A stretch of DNA of 64,000 nt from Bacteriovoracaceae bacterium (GTDB lineage: Bacteria > Bdellovibrionota > Bacteriovoracia > Bacteriovoracales > Bacteriovoracaceae). The notes under the pieces are model-generated. The model searched no databases, was not told the DNA's origin, and saw only the letters and a program-made list of their open reading frames with translations. Location: positions 102,690 to 166,689 of the forward strand of contig CANFHC010000002.1 in NCBI GenBank assembly GCA_947446575.1, written 5' to 3'. Below, one piece after another: positions 1 to 8,327 of this stretch (position 1 is the stretch's first letter; each line of letters begins with the position of its first letter). The translations under genes were made by a program, and so were the position numbers.

Positions 1-572
1 TGAGTAAAAATTTCTGTGCGATCTACTAAATTGATACATGCTTGTTTGTTACAAGCTTGAGTTGCTCCTGCAGATGCTTGGCAGCTTAATCCGCCACCGC
101 TTGCTTGTGTTGAAACAATAAATGATTGAAGTCCACCACCACAAGTTTGTGAACATGCTCCCCAAGATCCTGAACAATCTACTTTTGGAGTTGTAACAAC
201 AATTACTGGAGGAGTCACGACAACTGGAGGAGTCACGACAACTGGCGGAATCACGACAACTGGCGGAGTCACGACAACTGGTGGAGTCACGACAACTGGC
301 GGAGTCACGACAACTGGAGGAGTCACGACAACTGGCGGAGTCACGACAACTGGCGGAGTCACAATAACTGGAGGAGTAATTGTTGTTCCACCTTCAGATC
401 CATTTCCTGGAGGAAGAGTGCCGGTGCTTGTTCCAGGATTTGCCACTGTTGCTTTAGTGGGATCGAGGATAGCAGCTTTGTCATAAAATTCGCTTTGTTT
501 ACAGGCCTGAAAAGTTAGCAATAGTAAAGCGAGTAGAAGCAATTGCTTACTTTTTGCAAGAGTTAATAACAT
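1..572 (-). CDS. Lipoprotein with PPVVVT repeats and a thrombospondin type 1-like module (C-terminus outside window)
   Basis: The ORF opens at an ATG at 572 and runs off the window edge, so the C-terminus is missing. Residues 1-24 form a lipoprotein signal ending TFQAC, so the protein is probably lipidated at Cys24. A low-complexity linker follows, then about nine copies of a six-residue Pro/Val/Thr unit. The visible C-terminal part begins DCSGSWGACSQTCGGG and later has LSC and CNKQAC. This is the W-x-x-C-S-x-T-C-G-G-G and six-Cys spacing of thrombospondin type 1 repeats, although the usual R-x-R layer is replaced. GGGGA lies five bases upstream of the start. The likely role is a surface-exposed adhesive or structural protein; this is inference, because no enzyme domain is visible. 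Confidence 0.75.
   Translation of the reverse strand, partial: MLLTLAKSKQLLLLALLLLTFQACKQSEFYDKAAILDPTKATVANPGTSTGTLPPGNGSEGGTTITPPVIVTPPVVVTPPVVVTPPVVVTPPVVVTPPVVVTPPVVVIPPVVVTPPVVVTPPVIVVTTPKVDCSGSWGACSQTCGGGLQSFIVSTQASGGGLSCQASAGATQACNKQACINLVDRTEIFT
208..369 (-). repeat. 18-bp tandem repeat, nine units, coding
   Basis: Nine consecutive 18-base units of the form ggNggagtcacgacaact, differing mainly at the third position of the first codon, with a degenerate tenth unit just beyond. Each unit encodes one hexapeptide PPVVVT on the minus strand. Because the unit is a multiple of three, copy-number change would alter the length of the lipoprotein stalk without breaking the frame. Confidence 0.95.
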
Positions 573-589
573 GGAAATCCCCATCTACC

Positions 590-676
590 GGAAGTTTGTT
601 TTAAACTTCCTGATTTTTTGATTTTGGTTTGGAACAAACGTGCAACTTCAGCCTACGGGCAACCACAAAATCAAAA
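590..676 (-). promoter_or_regulatory. Two consecutive hairpins upstream of the lipoprotein gene
   Basis: Within the 347-base gap at 573-919 there are two inverted repeats. One is a perfect 8-bp stem (590-597 with 603-610, 5-base loop). The other is a longer stem (616-629 with 661-676: 10 bp, a two-base bulge, then 4 bp) closing a 31-base loop. Read on the minus strand, both would lie in the 5' leader of the lipoprotein gene starting at 572. Neither is followed by a convincing T-run in that direction. I match them to no known riboswitch. The remainder of the gap (677-919) shows no gene. Confidence 0.45.
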
Positions 677-919
677 GCCAAAAGAAGAAAAGATGAAAAG
701 AAGATAATTACTGGTATTCGTTTGATTGATTATATCTATTCGGGGCTTAACTTCTAGAGAGCTAAAGTATTTCAGGGAAATATCCGACAAGAATGCTATC
801 TAAATTCACTACTTAAAGACGTTAAAAAATATTTTTATCGTGTTAAAATGGTCTTATAAAAACTACCAAAAAGTGCCCACGCTTTTTGCCAGTTGAAAAA
901 TTATTTATGGGAGAAGTTT

Positions 920-1150
920 ATGTGTTTGATCTGTGTTGAATACCACATGAAGAGAATGACTAAAGATGAAATGAAAAAAGCTTTGCCCGAAATGGTTATG
1001 TTTGCTAAAAATGAAGAAGAGAGAAATCATTACAAAAAACTTCAAAGTATGGATGATACTTCTGAGCTAGAAGAAGAAGTAAAAAATCATATTGCAAAAT
1101 TCGGTAACCTTAATGAACCCAACTCGGCCTTTAAAACTCGCAGAACTTAA
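920..1150 (+). CDS. Small CxxC-containing hypothetical protein
   Basis: A 76-residue protein starting MCLICVEY, chosen at the ATG at 920 because GGGAGAAG lies just upstream; an earlier TTG has no such support. The N-terminal C-x-x-C is followed by a charged helical tail rich in Lys and Glu. The short N-terminal Cys pair followed by a helical body resembles small proteins I associate with Bdellovibrio-like bacteria, but I cannot name a function. Its last 38 bases overlap the chosen start of selO, which suggests translational coupling. Confidence 0.6.
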   Translation: MCLICVEYHMKRMTKDEMKKALPEMVMFAKNEEERNHYKKLQSMDDTSELEEEVKNHIAKFGNLNEPNSAFKTRRT

Positions 1151-2570
1151 TTTTACCAACCGTTTAAAAAACGCTTGTCCGCATGTTTTTGTAAGGGTTG
1201 CTTGCACGCCACTACTTAATCCAGTCTTACTCCACCTTAATAATGATTTATTAGATAGATTAAATATCGATCCTTATGAAAAAGAAAAATCTTCTTTTTT
1301 AAGATTCATAAATGGCGATCTGGATTTCGATGGCCTCTTTTTTGGGGCCAGTGTCTATTCCGGACACCAGTTTGGATATTACGTTCCCAGACTAGGTGAT
1401 GGCAGGGCGATTACTTTAGCTGAAATAAAAAATAATAATGATGAGTATTTTGAATTGCAACTTAAAGGATCTGGACTTACTCCTTATTCTCGTATGGGAG
1501 ATGGTAAAGCTGTCGTGCGATCAAGCATTAGAGAGTATCTTGGTAGCGCTCATCTAAAAGCACTCAGCATCCCAACAACTGAAGCCTTAACAATTATTCA
1601 CGGCAGTGATGATGTTTACCGCGAGAGTGTAGAGAAATCGGCGATTGTTTTTAGAGTGGCTGAAAGTTTTTTGCGTTTTGGGCATTTTCAATATTTTTTT
1701 CACACTGATCAAAAAGAAGAATTAAAGAGTCTTATAGATTTTACCATTGCGACTTATTTTAAAAATTACACTGACCATCCAAATTCTTATCTTTTATTTT
1801 TTCAAGATGTTGTTAAAAAAACGGCGAAACTTTTTGCTGGCTGGCAATCGGTTGGTTTTTGTCATGGAGTTTTAAATACTGATAATACTTCTATCTTAGG
1901 ACTCACAATTGATTATGGTCCTTTTGGATTTATTGATCATTTCGATTTAAATCATATTTGCAACCACTCTGATCATGAAGGTCGATATAGTTTTGGTAAT
2001 CAACCTGAAATTGGAATGTGGAACTTGGAACAATTATGTATCGCTCTACAAGATTACATCCCAGAAGCAGATCTAAAAAGAACATTAGATACATATCCAC
2101 AAATTTTTCATGTGGAATATAGAAGACTCTTAAAGAATAAATTGGGTCTTGAAAAAATCATTGATGGCGATGAAGAATTTTTAAGAAAATTATTAGGTAT
2201 GTTAGTAGCCACTAAAATTGATTACACTCAATTTTTCAGAGCACTTTCTCACTACCAATTAACTCAAAGTATGCCTTTTTTGAAAAGTTTGGAATTATCT
2301 GAATTTTTAAAAATTTACGATGAAAGAATAAAATTTGAATTAACGAGTAAAGAAGACAGGGCGTCTCGAATGTTAGCGGTTAATCCCAAGTTTATTTTGC
2401 GCAATTACCTCGCGCAAATGGCCATTGAGACTTATTTAACTGATCCCAAAGTGTTAGAAAATCTTTTTTTAGTCCTCACTCATCCTTTTGATGAATGGGA
2501 GCAATTTGAAGAATGGAGTGCTCCCGCCTCAACCCAATATAAAAATCTTTCAGTGAGTTGTTCATCATGA
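1113..2570 (+). CDS. selO: Protein adenylyltransferase SelO (YdiU/UPF0061)
   Basis: A 485-residue pseudokinase-fold protein of the SelO family, which transfers AMP from ATP to Ser/Thr/Tyr residues of target proteins. Visible family signatures are GHQFG near residue 86, LQLKGSGLTPYSRMGDGKA with Lys118, SSIREYLGS, GFCHGVLNTDNTSILGLTID with Asn255/Asp257/Asn258, and the DYGPFGF motif that follows. The length matches bacterial SelO. The ATG at 1113 is preferred to an upstream TTG at 1092 because the conserved N-terminal block begins after it. No C-terminal selenocysteine or cysteine motif comparable to animal SelO is needed in bacterial forms; here the tail ends VSCSS. It is followed by a CoA-binding protein in an ATGA overlap. 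Confidence 0.93.
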   Translation: MNPTRPLKLAELNFTNRLKNACPHVFVRVACTPLLNPVLLHLNNDLLDRLNIDPYEKEKSSFLRFINGDLDFDGLFFGASVYSGHQFGYYVPRLGDGRAITLAEIKNNNDEYFELQLKGSGLTPYSRMGDGKAVVRSSIREYLGSAHLKALSIPTTEALTIIHGSDDVYRESVEKSAIVFRVAESFLRFGHFQYFFHTDQKEELKSLIDFTIATYFKNYTDHPNSYLLFFQDVVKKTAKLFAGWQSVGFCHGVLNTDNTSILGLTIDYGPFGFIDHFDLNHICNHSDHEGRYSFGNQPEIGMWNLEQLCIALQDYIPEADLKRTLDTYPQIFHVEYRRLLKNKLGLEKIIDGDEEFLRKLLGMLVATKIDYTQFFRALSHYQLTQSMPFLKSLELSEFLKIYDERIKFELTSKEDRASRMLAVNPKFILRNYLAQMAIETYLTDPKVLENLFLVLTHPFDEWEQFEEWSAPASTQYKNLSVSCSS

Positions 2571-2902
2571 CAAATGTATTAGTCTTTGGGTATTCAGATA
2601 ATCCAGAACGTTACTCTTATATGGCCTTTGAACTGCTAAAAGATTACGGACACAAGGCTGTTGCCTTTAATCCAAGAACTGATGATTTTAAAAGTTTAGC
2701 AAAGTCTTTTGATACAATTACTCTTTATGTAAATCCCACTATTGGCGAAAAATTTAGTGATGGCTTATTAAAAATAAAAACTAAAAGAGTTATTTTTAAT
2801 CCCGGAACTGAAAATCCAGTACTAGAAAAAAAATTCCAAGAATTGGGTGTGGAAATCGTTATTGGCTGCACGCTCGTTATGCTCAAAACTAATCAATATT
2901 AA
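2567..2902 (+). CDS. CoA-binding domain protein (YccU-like)
   Basis: A 111-residue single-domain Rossmann-like protein. The N-terminus TNVLVFGYSDNPERYSYMA and later VIFNPGTENP and EIVIGCTLVML match the small YccU/CoA-binding family, in which a Gly-rich loop binds CoA or a nucleotide. The start is the ATG at 2567, which overlaps the selO stop as ATGA, so the two are translationally coupled. The biochemical role of this family is not known. Confidence is high for the family and low for any pathway. Confidence 0.8.
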   Translation: MTNVLVFGYSDNPERYSYMAFELLKDYGHKAVAFNPRTDDFKSLAKSFDTITLYVNPTIGEKFSDGLLKIKTKRVIFNPGTENPVLEKKFQELGVEIVIGCTLVMLKTNQY

Positions 2903-2914
2903 GCGAGTTTATCT

Positions 2915-3601
2915 ATGAGTATCAGTTCAGATTTTTTAACAGGAAAAAACACTGATGCACTAGAATATTTTCAGGGGGATAAAATCCTTATTCATAAAGA
3001 CATGCGCGCTGATCTATCAAGCATGTTTGAGCACGCTCAAAGAGATGGGTTAAACTTGGCCCTCACTAGTTGTTTTAGATCCTACGATTTGCAAAAGAGT
3101 ATTTGGAATGAAAAAGTTCAAGGCTTGCGTCCTGTGCTTGATTCAACTTCTCAACCAGTAGATTTATCAACTAAATCCAATGAAGAAATTCTTTTTTTAA
3201 TTCTAAGATGGTCAGCTATTCCGGGGGGAAGTCGTCATCACTGGGGTAGTGATTTCGATATTTATGATTTATCAATTATGTCAAAAAATTATAAAGTTCA
3301 ATTGATTCCAGCAGAATATGAAAAAGGTGGAGTTTTTTACAATGCTAATCTTTGGTTAAACGAAAACATGAAAGATTTTGGTTTTTTTAGGCCCTACTTT
3401 AAAGATAGCGGAGGGATTGCACCAGAGCCATGGCATTTAAGTTACAAACCTCTTAGTGAAAAACTCCTGGAGAGTTTTACTTTTGAAGTTTTTCAAAACC
3501 ATTTAGCATCTGCTGATTTTCTACTCATTAAAGAGGCTCAGGCATTTGCAGATATCCTATATGATCGTTATATTCAAATACCTCGCCAATTTGATACCTG
3601 A
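2915..3601 (+). CDS. M15 family D-alanyl-D-alanine carboxypeptidase (VanY-like)
   Basis: A 228-residue zinc peptidase of the M15B (VanY) type. Visible elements are LTSCFRSYDLQKSIWN, the metal-binding S-x-H-x-x-G-x-x-x-D block (Ser106, His108, Gly111, Asp115 in SRHHWGSDFD) and EPWH (Glu171, His174). These supply the catalytic and Zn ligands. Known members trim the terminal D-Ala from peptidoglycan stem peptides. No signal peptide is evident, which is odd for a wall enzyme and suggests either cytoplasmic action on imported or recycled peptides or non-classical export. It follows the CoA-binding gene by 12 bases and is probably co-transcribed with selO. Confidence 0.85.
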   Translation: MSISSDFLTGKNTDALEYFQGDKILIHKDMRADLSSMFEHAQRDGLNLALTSCFRSYDLQKSIWNEKVQGLRPVLDSTSQPVDLSTKSNEEILFLILRWSAIPGGSRHHWGSDFDIYDLSIMSKNYKVQLIPAEYEKGGVFYNANLWLNENMKDFGFFRPYFKDSGGIAPEPWHLSYKPLSEKLLESFTFEVFQNHLASADFLLIKEAQAFADILYDRYIQIPRQFDT

Positions 3602-3691
3602 GTTAAATCGTCAATCCGAATTAAGTTGATGGATGCATTCAAAAGACATTTAATATTAGAGAGCTATTTCAATTTCAGATAGGGAAATTAA

Positions 3692-4894
3692 ATGAAAATA
3701 TCTTTACTTTTATTCATATGTGCATTCATGGCCTTTAATGCAGAATCTTTTGCAGCATCAAAGACTCACTCTAAAAAAAGCAAAAAAACTACAAAGACAT
3801 CTCCAGTTAGAAAAGAGATGAATAGTATATCAGGACACATTCGCGACCTAGGTCTCTATATCGCTTCCGAGCAAGAATTTGTACGTGAATCCAATAAACC
3901 CATTATTCAAAAACATTTGGAAGAATTAACTAAAATATTTAAAAATGTAAAAGTTCATCCAGTTATTGCAACTCAAGGTCTTTCTCTCAACAGAAGTGTA
4001 ATGGTGGATCAACTTGAACAATCTCTGGCCCTTTTTAAGAATGATAAAAAAACTCTGGCGCGGGCGAAGTTTAATGCTGCTTTAAATCTTTGTGTATCTT
4101 GCCACACTCAAACTCCTGGTGCTGTTAAAAAAGAAGATTTTAAAGTTTTTGCCGATAAAGATATTAGCAAATTACAGATTAATGATTTTGAGCGCGCTGA
4201 ACTTTATTATATCACTCGCGATTTTGAAGCTTCGATGAAACTTTATGATCAGTTCCTTATGGCCTCTAAAAAGACTGACGATGATGAGTTCATCTTAAAA
4301 GCACTTGAGCGTGAACTTATTTATTTTATTAAAATTAAAAAAAGTTTTCCAGAAGCAAAAGCTCATTTTGAAACATTTTTAAAAGACAGCAAGTTCAATG
4401 ACAACGTTACTAAAGAGGTAAGCGAGTGGGTTAAAACTTTAAGTGGCAAAAGTTTATGGGAATCGTTTGATCCAATAAGTGTAAAAGAAGAAGACATGGA
4501 AAAGTTCATGAAAACATTTATTGCTGACGACGAGGAAGGTCCTATTTTTTCAGTTACTGACTCTTCTGAAGTTTTCGATTTAAATCTTTCATCTGTATTG
4601 CTCGATTACTACAATGCCCATCCAGACACTAAATTGGGTGCGAAAATTTTGTACTGGTTAGCAACTCTTGATAAAAGAGTTAATGATGATCTTTTTTTCT
4701 CACTCGGGGATTATTATCTCTTGGGTTGTATGGAAAAATATCCTAAAGATCCAATCGCTAAAGAATGTTATGAGTCTTATTTAGACGATATGGAGATAAA
4801 CTATCTTAATAAAGATAAAGATTTCCCACCTGAAATGAAAACAAAAATTAAAAAATTGCAGACTCTGATTGATTACAAGGACGAAGATGAATAA
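3692..4894 (+). CDS. Periplasmic protein with single c-type haem motif (paralogue 1)
   Basis: A 400-residue protein with a signal peptide (residues 1-22, ending SFAAS), a Lys-rich linker, then a helical region carrying CVSCH (Cys134, Cys137, His138), the haem c attachment motif. After this come about 250 residues of helical, TPR-like sequence ending in an L-G-C-x-E-K-Y-P...C-Y-E-S-Y block with two further cysteines. The function is unknown; a periplasmic electron-transfer or haem-sensing role is inference. It overlaps the start of the next gene, which is a full-length paralogue, by 8 bases. Confidence 0.75.
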   Translation: MKISLLLFICAFMAFNAESFAASKTHSKKSKKTTKTSPVRKEMNSISGHIRDLGLYIASEQEFVRESNKPIIQKHLEELTKIFKNVKVHPVIATQGLSLNRSVMVDQLEQSLALFKNDKKTLARAKFNAALNLCVSCHTQTPGAVKKEDFKVFADKDISKLQINDFERAELYYITRDFEASMKLYDQFLMASKKTDDDEFILKALERELIYFIKIKKSFPEAKAHFETFLKDSKFNDNVTKEVSEWVKTLSGKSLWESFDPISVKEEDMEKFMKTFIADDEEGPIFSVTDSSEVFDLNLSSVLLDYYNAHPDTKLGAKILYWLATLDKRVNDDLFFSLGDYYLLGCMEKYPKDPIAKECYESYLDDMEINYLNKDKDFPPEMKTKIKKLQTLIDYKDEDE

Positions 4895-6062
4895 AGCGGC
4901 TTTCCAATTTGTTTTACTTTGCGTAGGACTTTTTTCTTATGCTAGTTTTGCCGAAGATACTGCTATTGCAAAGGCTGTAATGAATAACGTCTATGATTCT
5001 TTTGTTAAAATCATTCCCTATGTCTATGCCGATAAAAATGCGTCGGATTTATTAAAAGATTCTTCTAATCAAAAAGATTTAATTAAAAATCTTACAGAAA
5101 TTTCAAATTCATTTAAAAGTGTCAGTCATGTTGAGTTTTTTCAAAAGCCAGGTTTTAGACCTAGTCTAGAGACAATTAATTCTCATATAGATGAAACTAT
5201 TTCATCTATTAAATCTCAAAATTATATTTTCGCTCAGAGTAGACTTAAGGCCATAACTGCTCTTTGTGTTTCATGCCACTCTGTTTTATCAGATTCGATT
5301 TCAAAGAAAGCTTTTGGTGATTATATTAATAGTGAAAAACGCACTCGTTTTGAATCAGACTATGCTTATGCCAATTATCTTTTTTTAGTCCGAAGATTTT
5401 CTGAATCAACCTCTTTTTTTGAAATGACAATAAGGGATCATTTAGAAAATGCTCCTTTGACTCAAAATCCAGAATTGAGTGATCACGAACTTTATTCATC
5501 TCTTCGAAGAGTCTTAAGTATTTATACGAAAGTTACTTTTAATCCGGATAAATCAGAAGCTTTCCTAAAAAAATACTACAACCATAAAAATATGCCTAAG
5601 CCACTTAATGCCATGATTGATACGTGGATTAAATCTCTAGGGAAGTGGAAAAAGTTTGATCCAAATAAAATGACTTCTCCACACCAGTTTATAACAAAAA
5701 ACCTCGCTCCTCTTGAATCTCATAGAGAAAAACTTGCGAGTGGTGAAAGTGATGTGACACTTTTGGTGTCAGCAGGCGTCCTTTCAAAATACTTAACGGA
5801 CAATCCAAAAAGCCCGCTCACTCCTGAAATTCTTTACTGGCTCTCAATTGCTGAACGCAGGCTCTCTAATAGTTATTTCTTTTCGCTAAGCGATCTTTAT
5901 TTAAAAGATTGCATCACTCAGCACCGTCAAAGCCCTTGGGCGCGTAAATGTTATCAGGAATACGAAGACAATATTACATTTGGCTTCAGTGGGTCGAAAG
6001 GGACGGATATTCCTGTGGAGGAAAAGAAAGAACTCGATCGTTTAAAACAGGTTTTAAAGTAA
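4887..6062 (+). CDS. Periplasmic protein with single c-type haem motif (paralogue 2)
   Basis: A 391-residue protein with a signal peptide (about residues 1-22, ending ASFAE) and CVSCH at Cys127/Cys130/His131. The C-terminal region aligns by eye with the previous gene: YFFSLSDLYLKDC against LFFSLGDYYLLGC, followed by A-x-x-C-Y-x-x-Y. The ATG at 4887 lies inside the end of paralogue 1, so the pair is translationally coupled. The likely products are two haem c proteins that arose by tandem duplication and may function together. I do not recognise a named family. Confidence 0.75.
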   Translation: MNKAAFQFVLLCVGLFSYASFAEDTAIAKAVMNNVYDSFVKIIPYVYADKNASDLLKDSSNQKDLIKNLTEISNSFKSVSHVEFFQKPGFRPSLETINSHIDETISSIKSQNYIFAQSRLKAITALCVSCHSVLSDSISKKAFGDYINSEKRTRFESDYAYANYLFLVRRFSESTSFFEMTIRDHLENAPLTQNPELSDHELYSSLRRVLSIYTKVTFNPDKSEAFLKKYYNHKNMPKPLNAMIDTWIKSLGKWKKFDPNKMTSPHQFITKNLAPLESHREKLASGESDVTLLVSAGVLSKYLTDNPKSPLTPEILYWLSIAERRLSNSYFFSLSDLYLKDCITQHRQSPWARKCYQEYEDNITFGFSGSKGTDIPVEEKKELDRLKQVLK

Positions 6063-6135
6063 GTTTTCCTTGATTTTAAAAGTACATAAATTATTATCGG
6101 ATTAGATAAAGAAATTTATAAAAAGGAAGTCTGTA

Positions 6136-6465
6136 ATGGATAACGCAACTACTACAACAATTACTCCCGCAGTCGTACCTTCTACTGCAACATCAACAGC
6201 TCCATCTGAAGTCCATGCAGCAGCACCAGCAGGCGCTAATCATGAAGAAGTGACTTACAATCCAAAAACTCCTGAGCCTCAAATAATTAATGGTGTGAAA
6301 GTTTTCCCTACATCATACATTCCAGCTAAAGCAGTGCTTCATTTGCCAAAAAAAATGCTAGTAGAAATGCAAGATTGGCATATTGAAGGAATTCACATTG
6401 TGATCTTTTTCGCACTTACAATTGGTCTATTCATTGGAATGTGGAAGCGACCAAATCTTCGTTAG
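6136..6465 (+). CDS. Small membrane-anchored protein with Ala/Pro/Thr-rich N-terminus
   Basis: A 109-residue protein. Residues 1-45 are low complexity, rich in Ala, Thr and Pro. The middle is a charged stretch, and the C-terminus holds one strong membrane segment (about IHIVIFFALTIGLFIGMW) followed by KRPNLR. This is a C-terminal anchor with a short basic cytoplasmic end, and the rest would be periplasmic or cytoplasmic depending on insertion. AGGAAG precedes the ATG. It stands 73 bases after the haem c paralogues. Function unknown. Confidence 0.7.
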   Translation: MDNATTTTITPAVVPSTATSTAPSEVHAAAPAGANHEEVTYNPKTPEPQIINGVKVFPTSYIPAKAVLHLPKKMLVEMQDWHIEGIHIVIFFALTIGLFIGMWKRPNLR

Positions 6466-6578
6466 GATTTAACGACCCCTGACATTTACTCCAAAGGTCA
6501 TTCACTAAATGTGTTTTCTTTCGTTGTTGCACTATTTAATGCTATATAGTCTTCTGCTGCTAATTTTGGAGAACTACC

Positions 6579-8327
6579 ATGTCGAAAGACCAGAAAGATA
6601 AATCAAAGTTACAAGGATCTGATCCTCTAACTCTTCTTATGAAAGAATCTGACGCTTATACGCATTTGGATCAAATTGAAAAATATGTAGAAGAAAGTTC
6701 AGACCTAAGTGTTCTTCCTGTTCAACCTATATATTTGGCCCTTAGAAAATTACCTTTTGATAAAGTGGCCGAGTACCTTCCTAAATTCTCCGCTGAACAG
6801 CGTGCTGTTTTTATGGACATCGATTTGTGGCATAAAGACGAAATCGATATTGAACATTTCTCTTATTGGATACAGGCCTATGCAATCGTAGAATCTGAAG
6901 AAGTGAAAAAAGATTTTGTCACGAGTGAACAATTTCTTTTATTTCTAAAAAGTAGATTTAATATATGGAGCTTCGATGTCGAAGAACCAGAATATCCAGA
7001 GCATGATAATTATTTTTTAACTGATGATAATATGCTCTTGTTTGAGTTTGATGATACTTTTCCATTTGTAGATGAGACGAGAAGTTTAATCCGTCATCTT
7101 TATTCAGAGTTTGGTGTTGAATATGCTTATACATTTTTATTTAAGCTAGTATCAGACTCTTATTTAATTTTACAAGAAGAAGAATACAATTTTCGCCGCG
7201 AGCGCATGAGAGATTTCGGATTTGTGGATTATATTGAATCTCTTGAGGTTGAAAATCCATTTATCAATATTGATTTTCTTCACAACTATATTAAAAAGAA
7301 AACTCCCTCAACAGGGGCATTGGATGAAATATCAAAAAATCAAAATCTTCATAATTCATCTTTAGTGGCCTTTAAAGATCATTTTAAAAAAGTAATAGAT
7401 GAACTCCTTAAAGTCTCAGATCAAAAGCGAGCTGATTACCTGCAGTTTAATTTTGTCCGTTTAATCAACTCTCGCTTAGAATTTAAGGGCGCTTTGAAAA
7501 AGGGGTCTGTGGCCATGACAAGAACTGGCGCCCAAACAAAAAATTTAGTATTGTTGGGATTTAATTATTTAAAGTCTGACAAAATTAAAGAAGAATATCT
7601 CAAAAATATTCCAGAAGAAGGAATTTTTACTCTCTTTGATTTCACAGATCTCTATAAAATTGGAAATTCTTTAATTAAATTTAATTTGAAAGAGTTAAAA
7701 AAAGCCCTGCACACAAATAAGTTTGAAGGAGATGAAGAAAAATTTCTAGGGGATTATTGGGCAGATTTTTTAGACAATACTTTCGATGAACCAGTTAAAT
7801 TTCAAACGGCAAAAAAAGAAAGTGCACAGGCCATTATTGAAGTTGAAGAATATGAAATGTGGACTTATAAAAGCCGAACTCTGCGCGAAATCCTGCCTTT
7901 TGCTAAAAAGTTTCATGAAACTTTTAGCGCACTAAAAAAAGAGGGGCGGCTTCAAGATAGTTATTACTTAAATTACTCGGTTGAATCTATTGATTTTGAA
8001 TCTCTCCTTTTGTCTAGTTTTGCCAATTTCTTTTTGGGAACTTACGACGAAAAAAATACATCGAAGTTAGGATTAACGATTGATGAATTTAAAAATTTTG
8101 CCACAAAAATTATAACGTCAGATGGAAAATATACTTTAACGCCTGAGTTATACAAAAAGATTCAAAATTTTGCAGAGAGTTTTGGTTTAAATCTTGTTTT
8201 CGATTTTAATAATTATTTGCAAGACCTCTTAAAATCTCAGCTTGAAGGGTATGATTATTCTACAATGGCCGATGAGGATTACGAACATATTGGCGGACCG
8301 ATTATCCTCACAATTATTAAGCATTAG
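6579..8327 (+). CDS. DUF6178-like hypothetical protein
   Basis: A 582-residue soluble acidic protein with no signal peptide or membrane segment. The N-terminal part (PIYLALRKLPFDKVAEYL...EQRAVFMDIDLWHKDEID) followed by YNFRRERMRDFGFVDYIESLE has the pattern I associate with DUF6178 proteins of deltaproteobacteria-like bacteria. The assignment is from memory of that family and not from a search. GGAG stands just before the ATG. The stop overlaps the stop of the convergent gene on the other strand. No function is known. Confidence 0.7.
   Translation: MSKDQKDKSKLQGSDPLTLLMKESDAYTHLDQIEKYVEESSDLSVLPVQPIYLALRKLPFDKVAEYLPKFSAEQRAVFMDIDLWHKDEIDIEHFSYWIQAYAIVESEEVKKDFVTSEQFLLFLKSRFNIWSFDVEEPEYPEHDNYFLTDDNMLLFEFDDTFPFVDETRSLIRHLYSEFGVEYAYTFLFKLVSDSYLILQEEEYNFRRERMRDFGFVDYIESLEVENPFINIDFLHNYIKKKTPSTGALDEISKNQNLHNSSLVAFKDHFKKVIDELLKVSDQKRADYLQFNFVRLINSRLEFKGALKKGSVAMTRTGAQTKNLVLLGFNYLKSDKIKEEYLKNIPEEGIFTLFDFTDLYKIGNSLIKFNLKELKKALHTNKFEGDEEKFLGDYWADFLDNTFDEPVKFQTAKKESAQAIIEVEEYEMWTYKSRTLREILPFAKKFHETFSALKKEGRLQDSYYLNYSVESIDFESLLLSSFANFFLGTYDEKNTSKLGLTIDEFKNFATKIITSDGKYTLTPELYKKIQNFAESFGLNLVFDFNNYLQDLLKSQLEGYDYSTMADEDYEHIGGPIILTIIKH

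Noticed and set aside
208..369. Direct repeats resembling a small CRISPR array
   Set aside because: The repeats are contiguous without spacers, the unit is 18 bases, and it is in frame in a coding region.
590..676. Possible cyclic-di-GMP (GEMM) riboswitch
   Set aside because: Stems are present, but the conserved GEMM core motifs are not found in either strand, so I keep it only as an unassigned structure.
893..1150. TTG at 893 as the start of the small CxxC protein
   Set aside because: The ATG at 920 is preceded by GGGAGAAG and starts the M-C-x-x-C pattern, while the TTG has no ribosome site.
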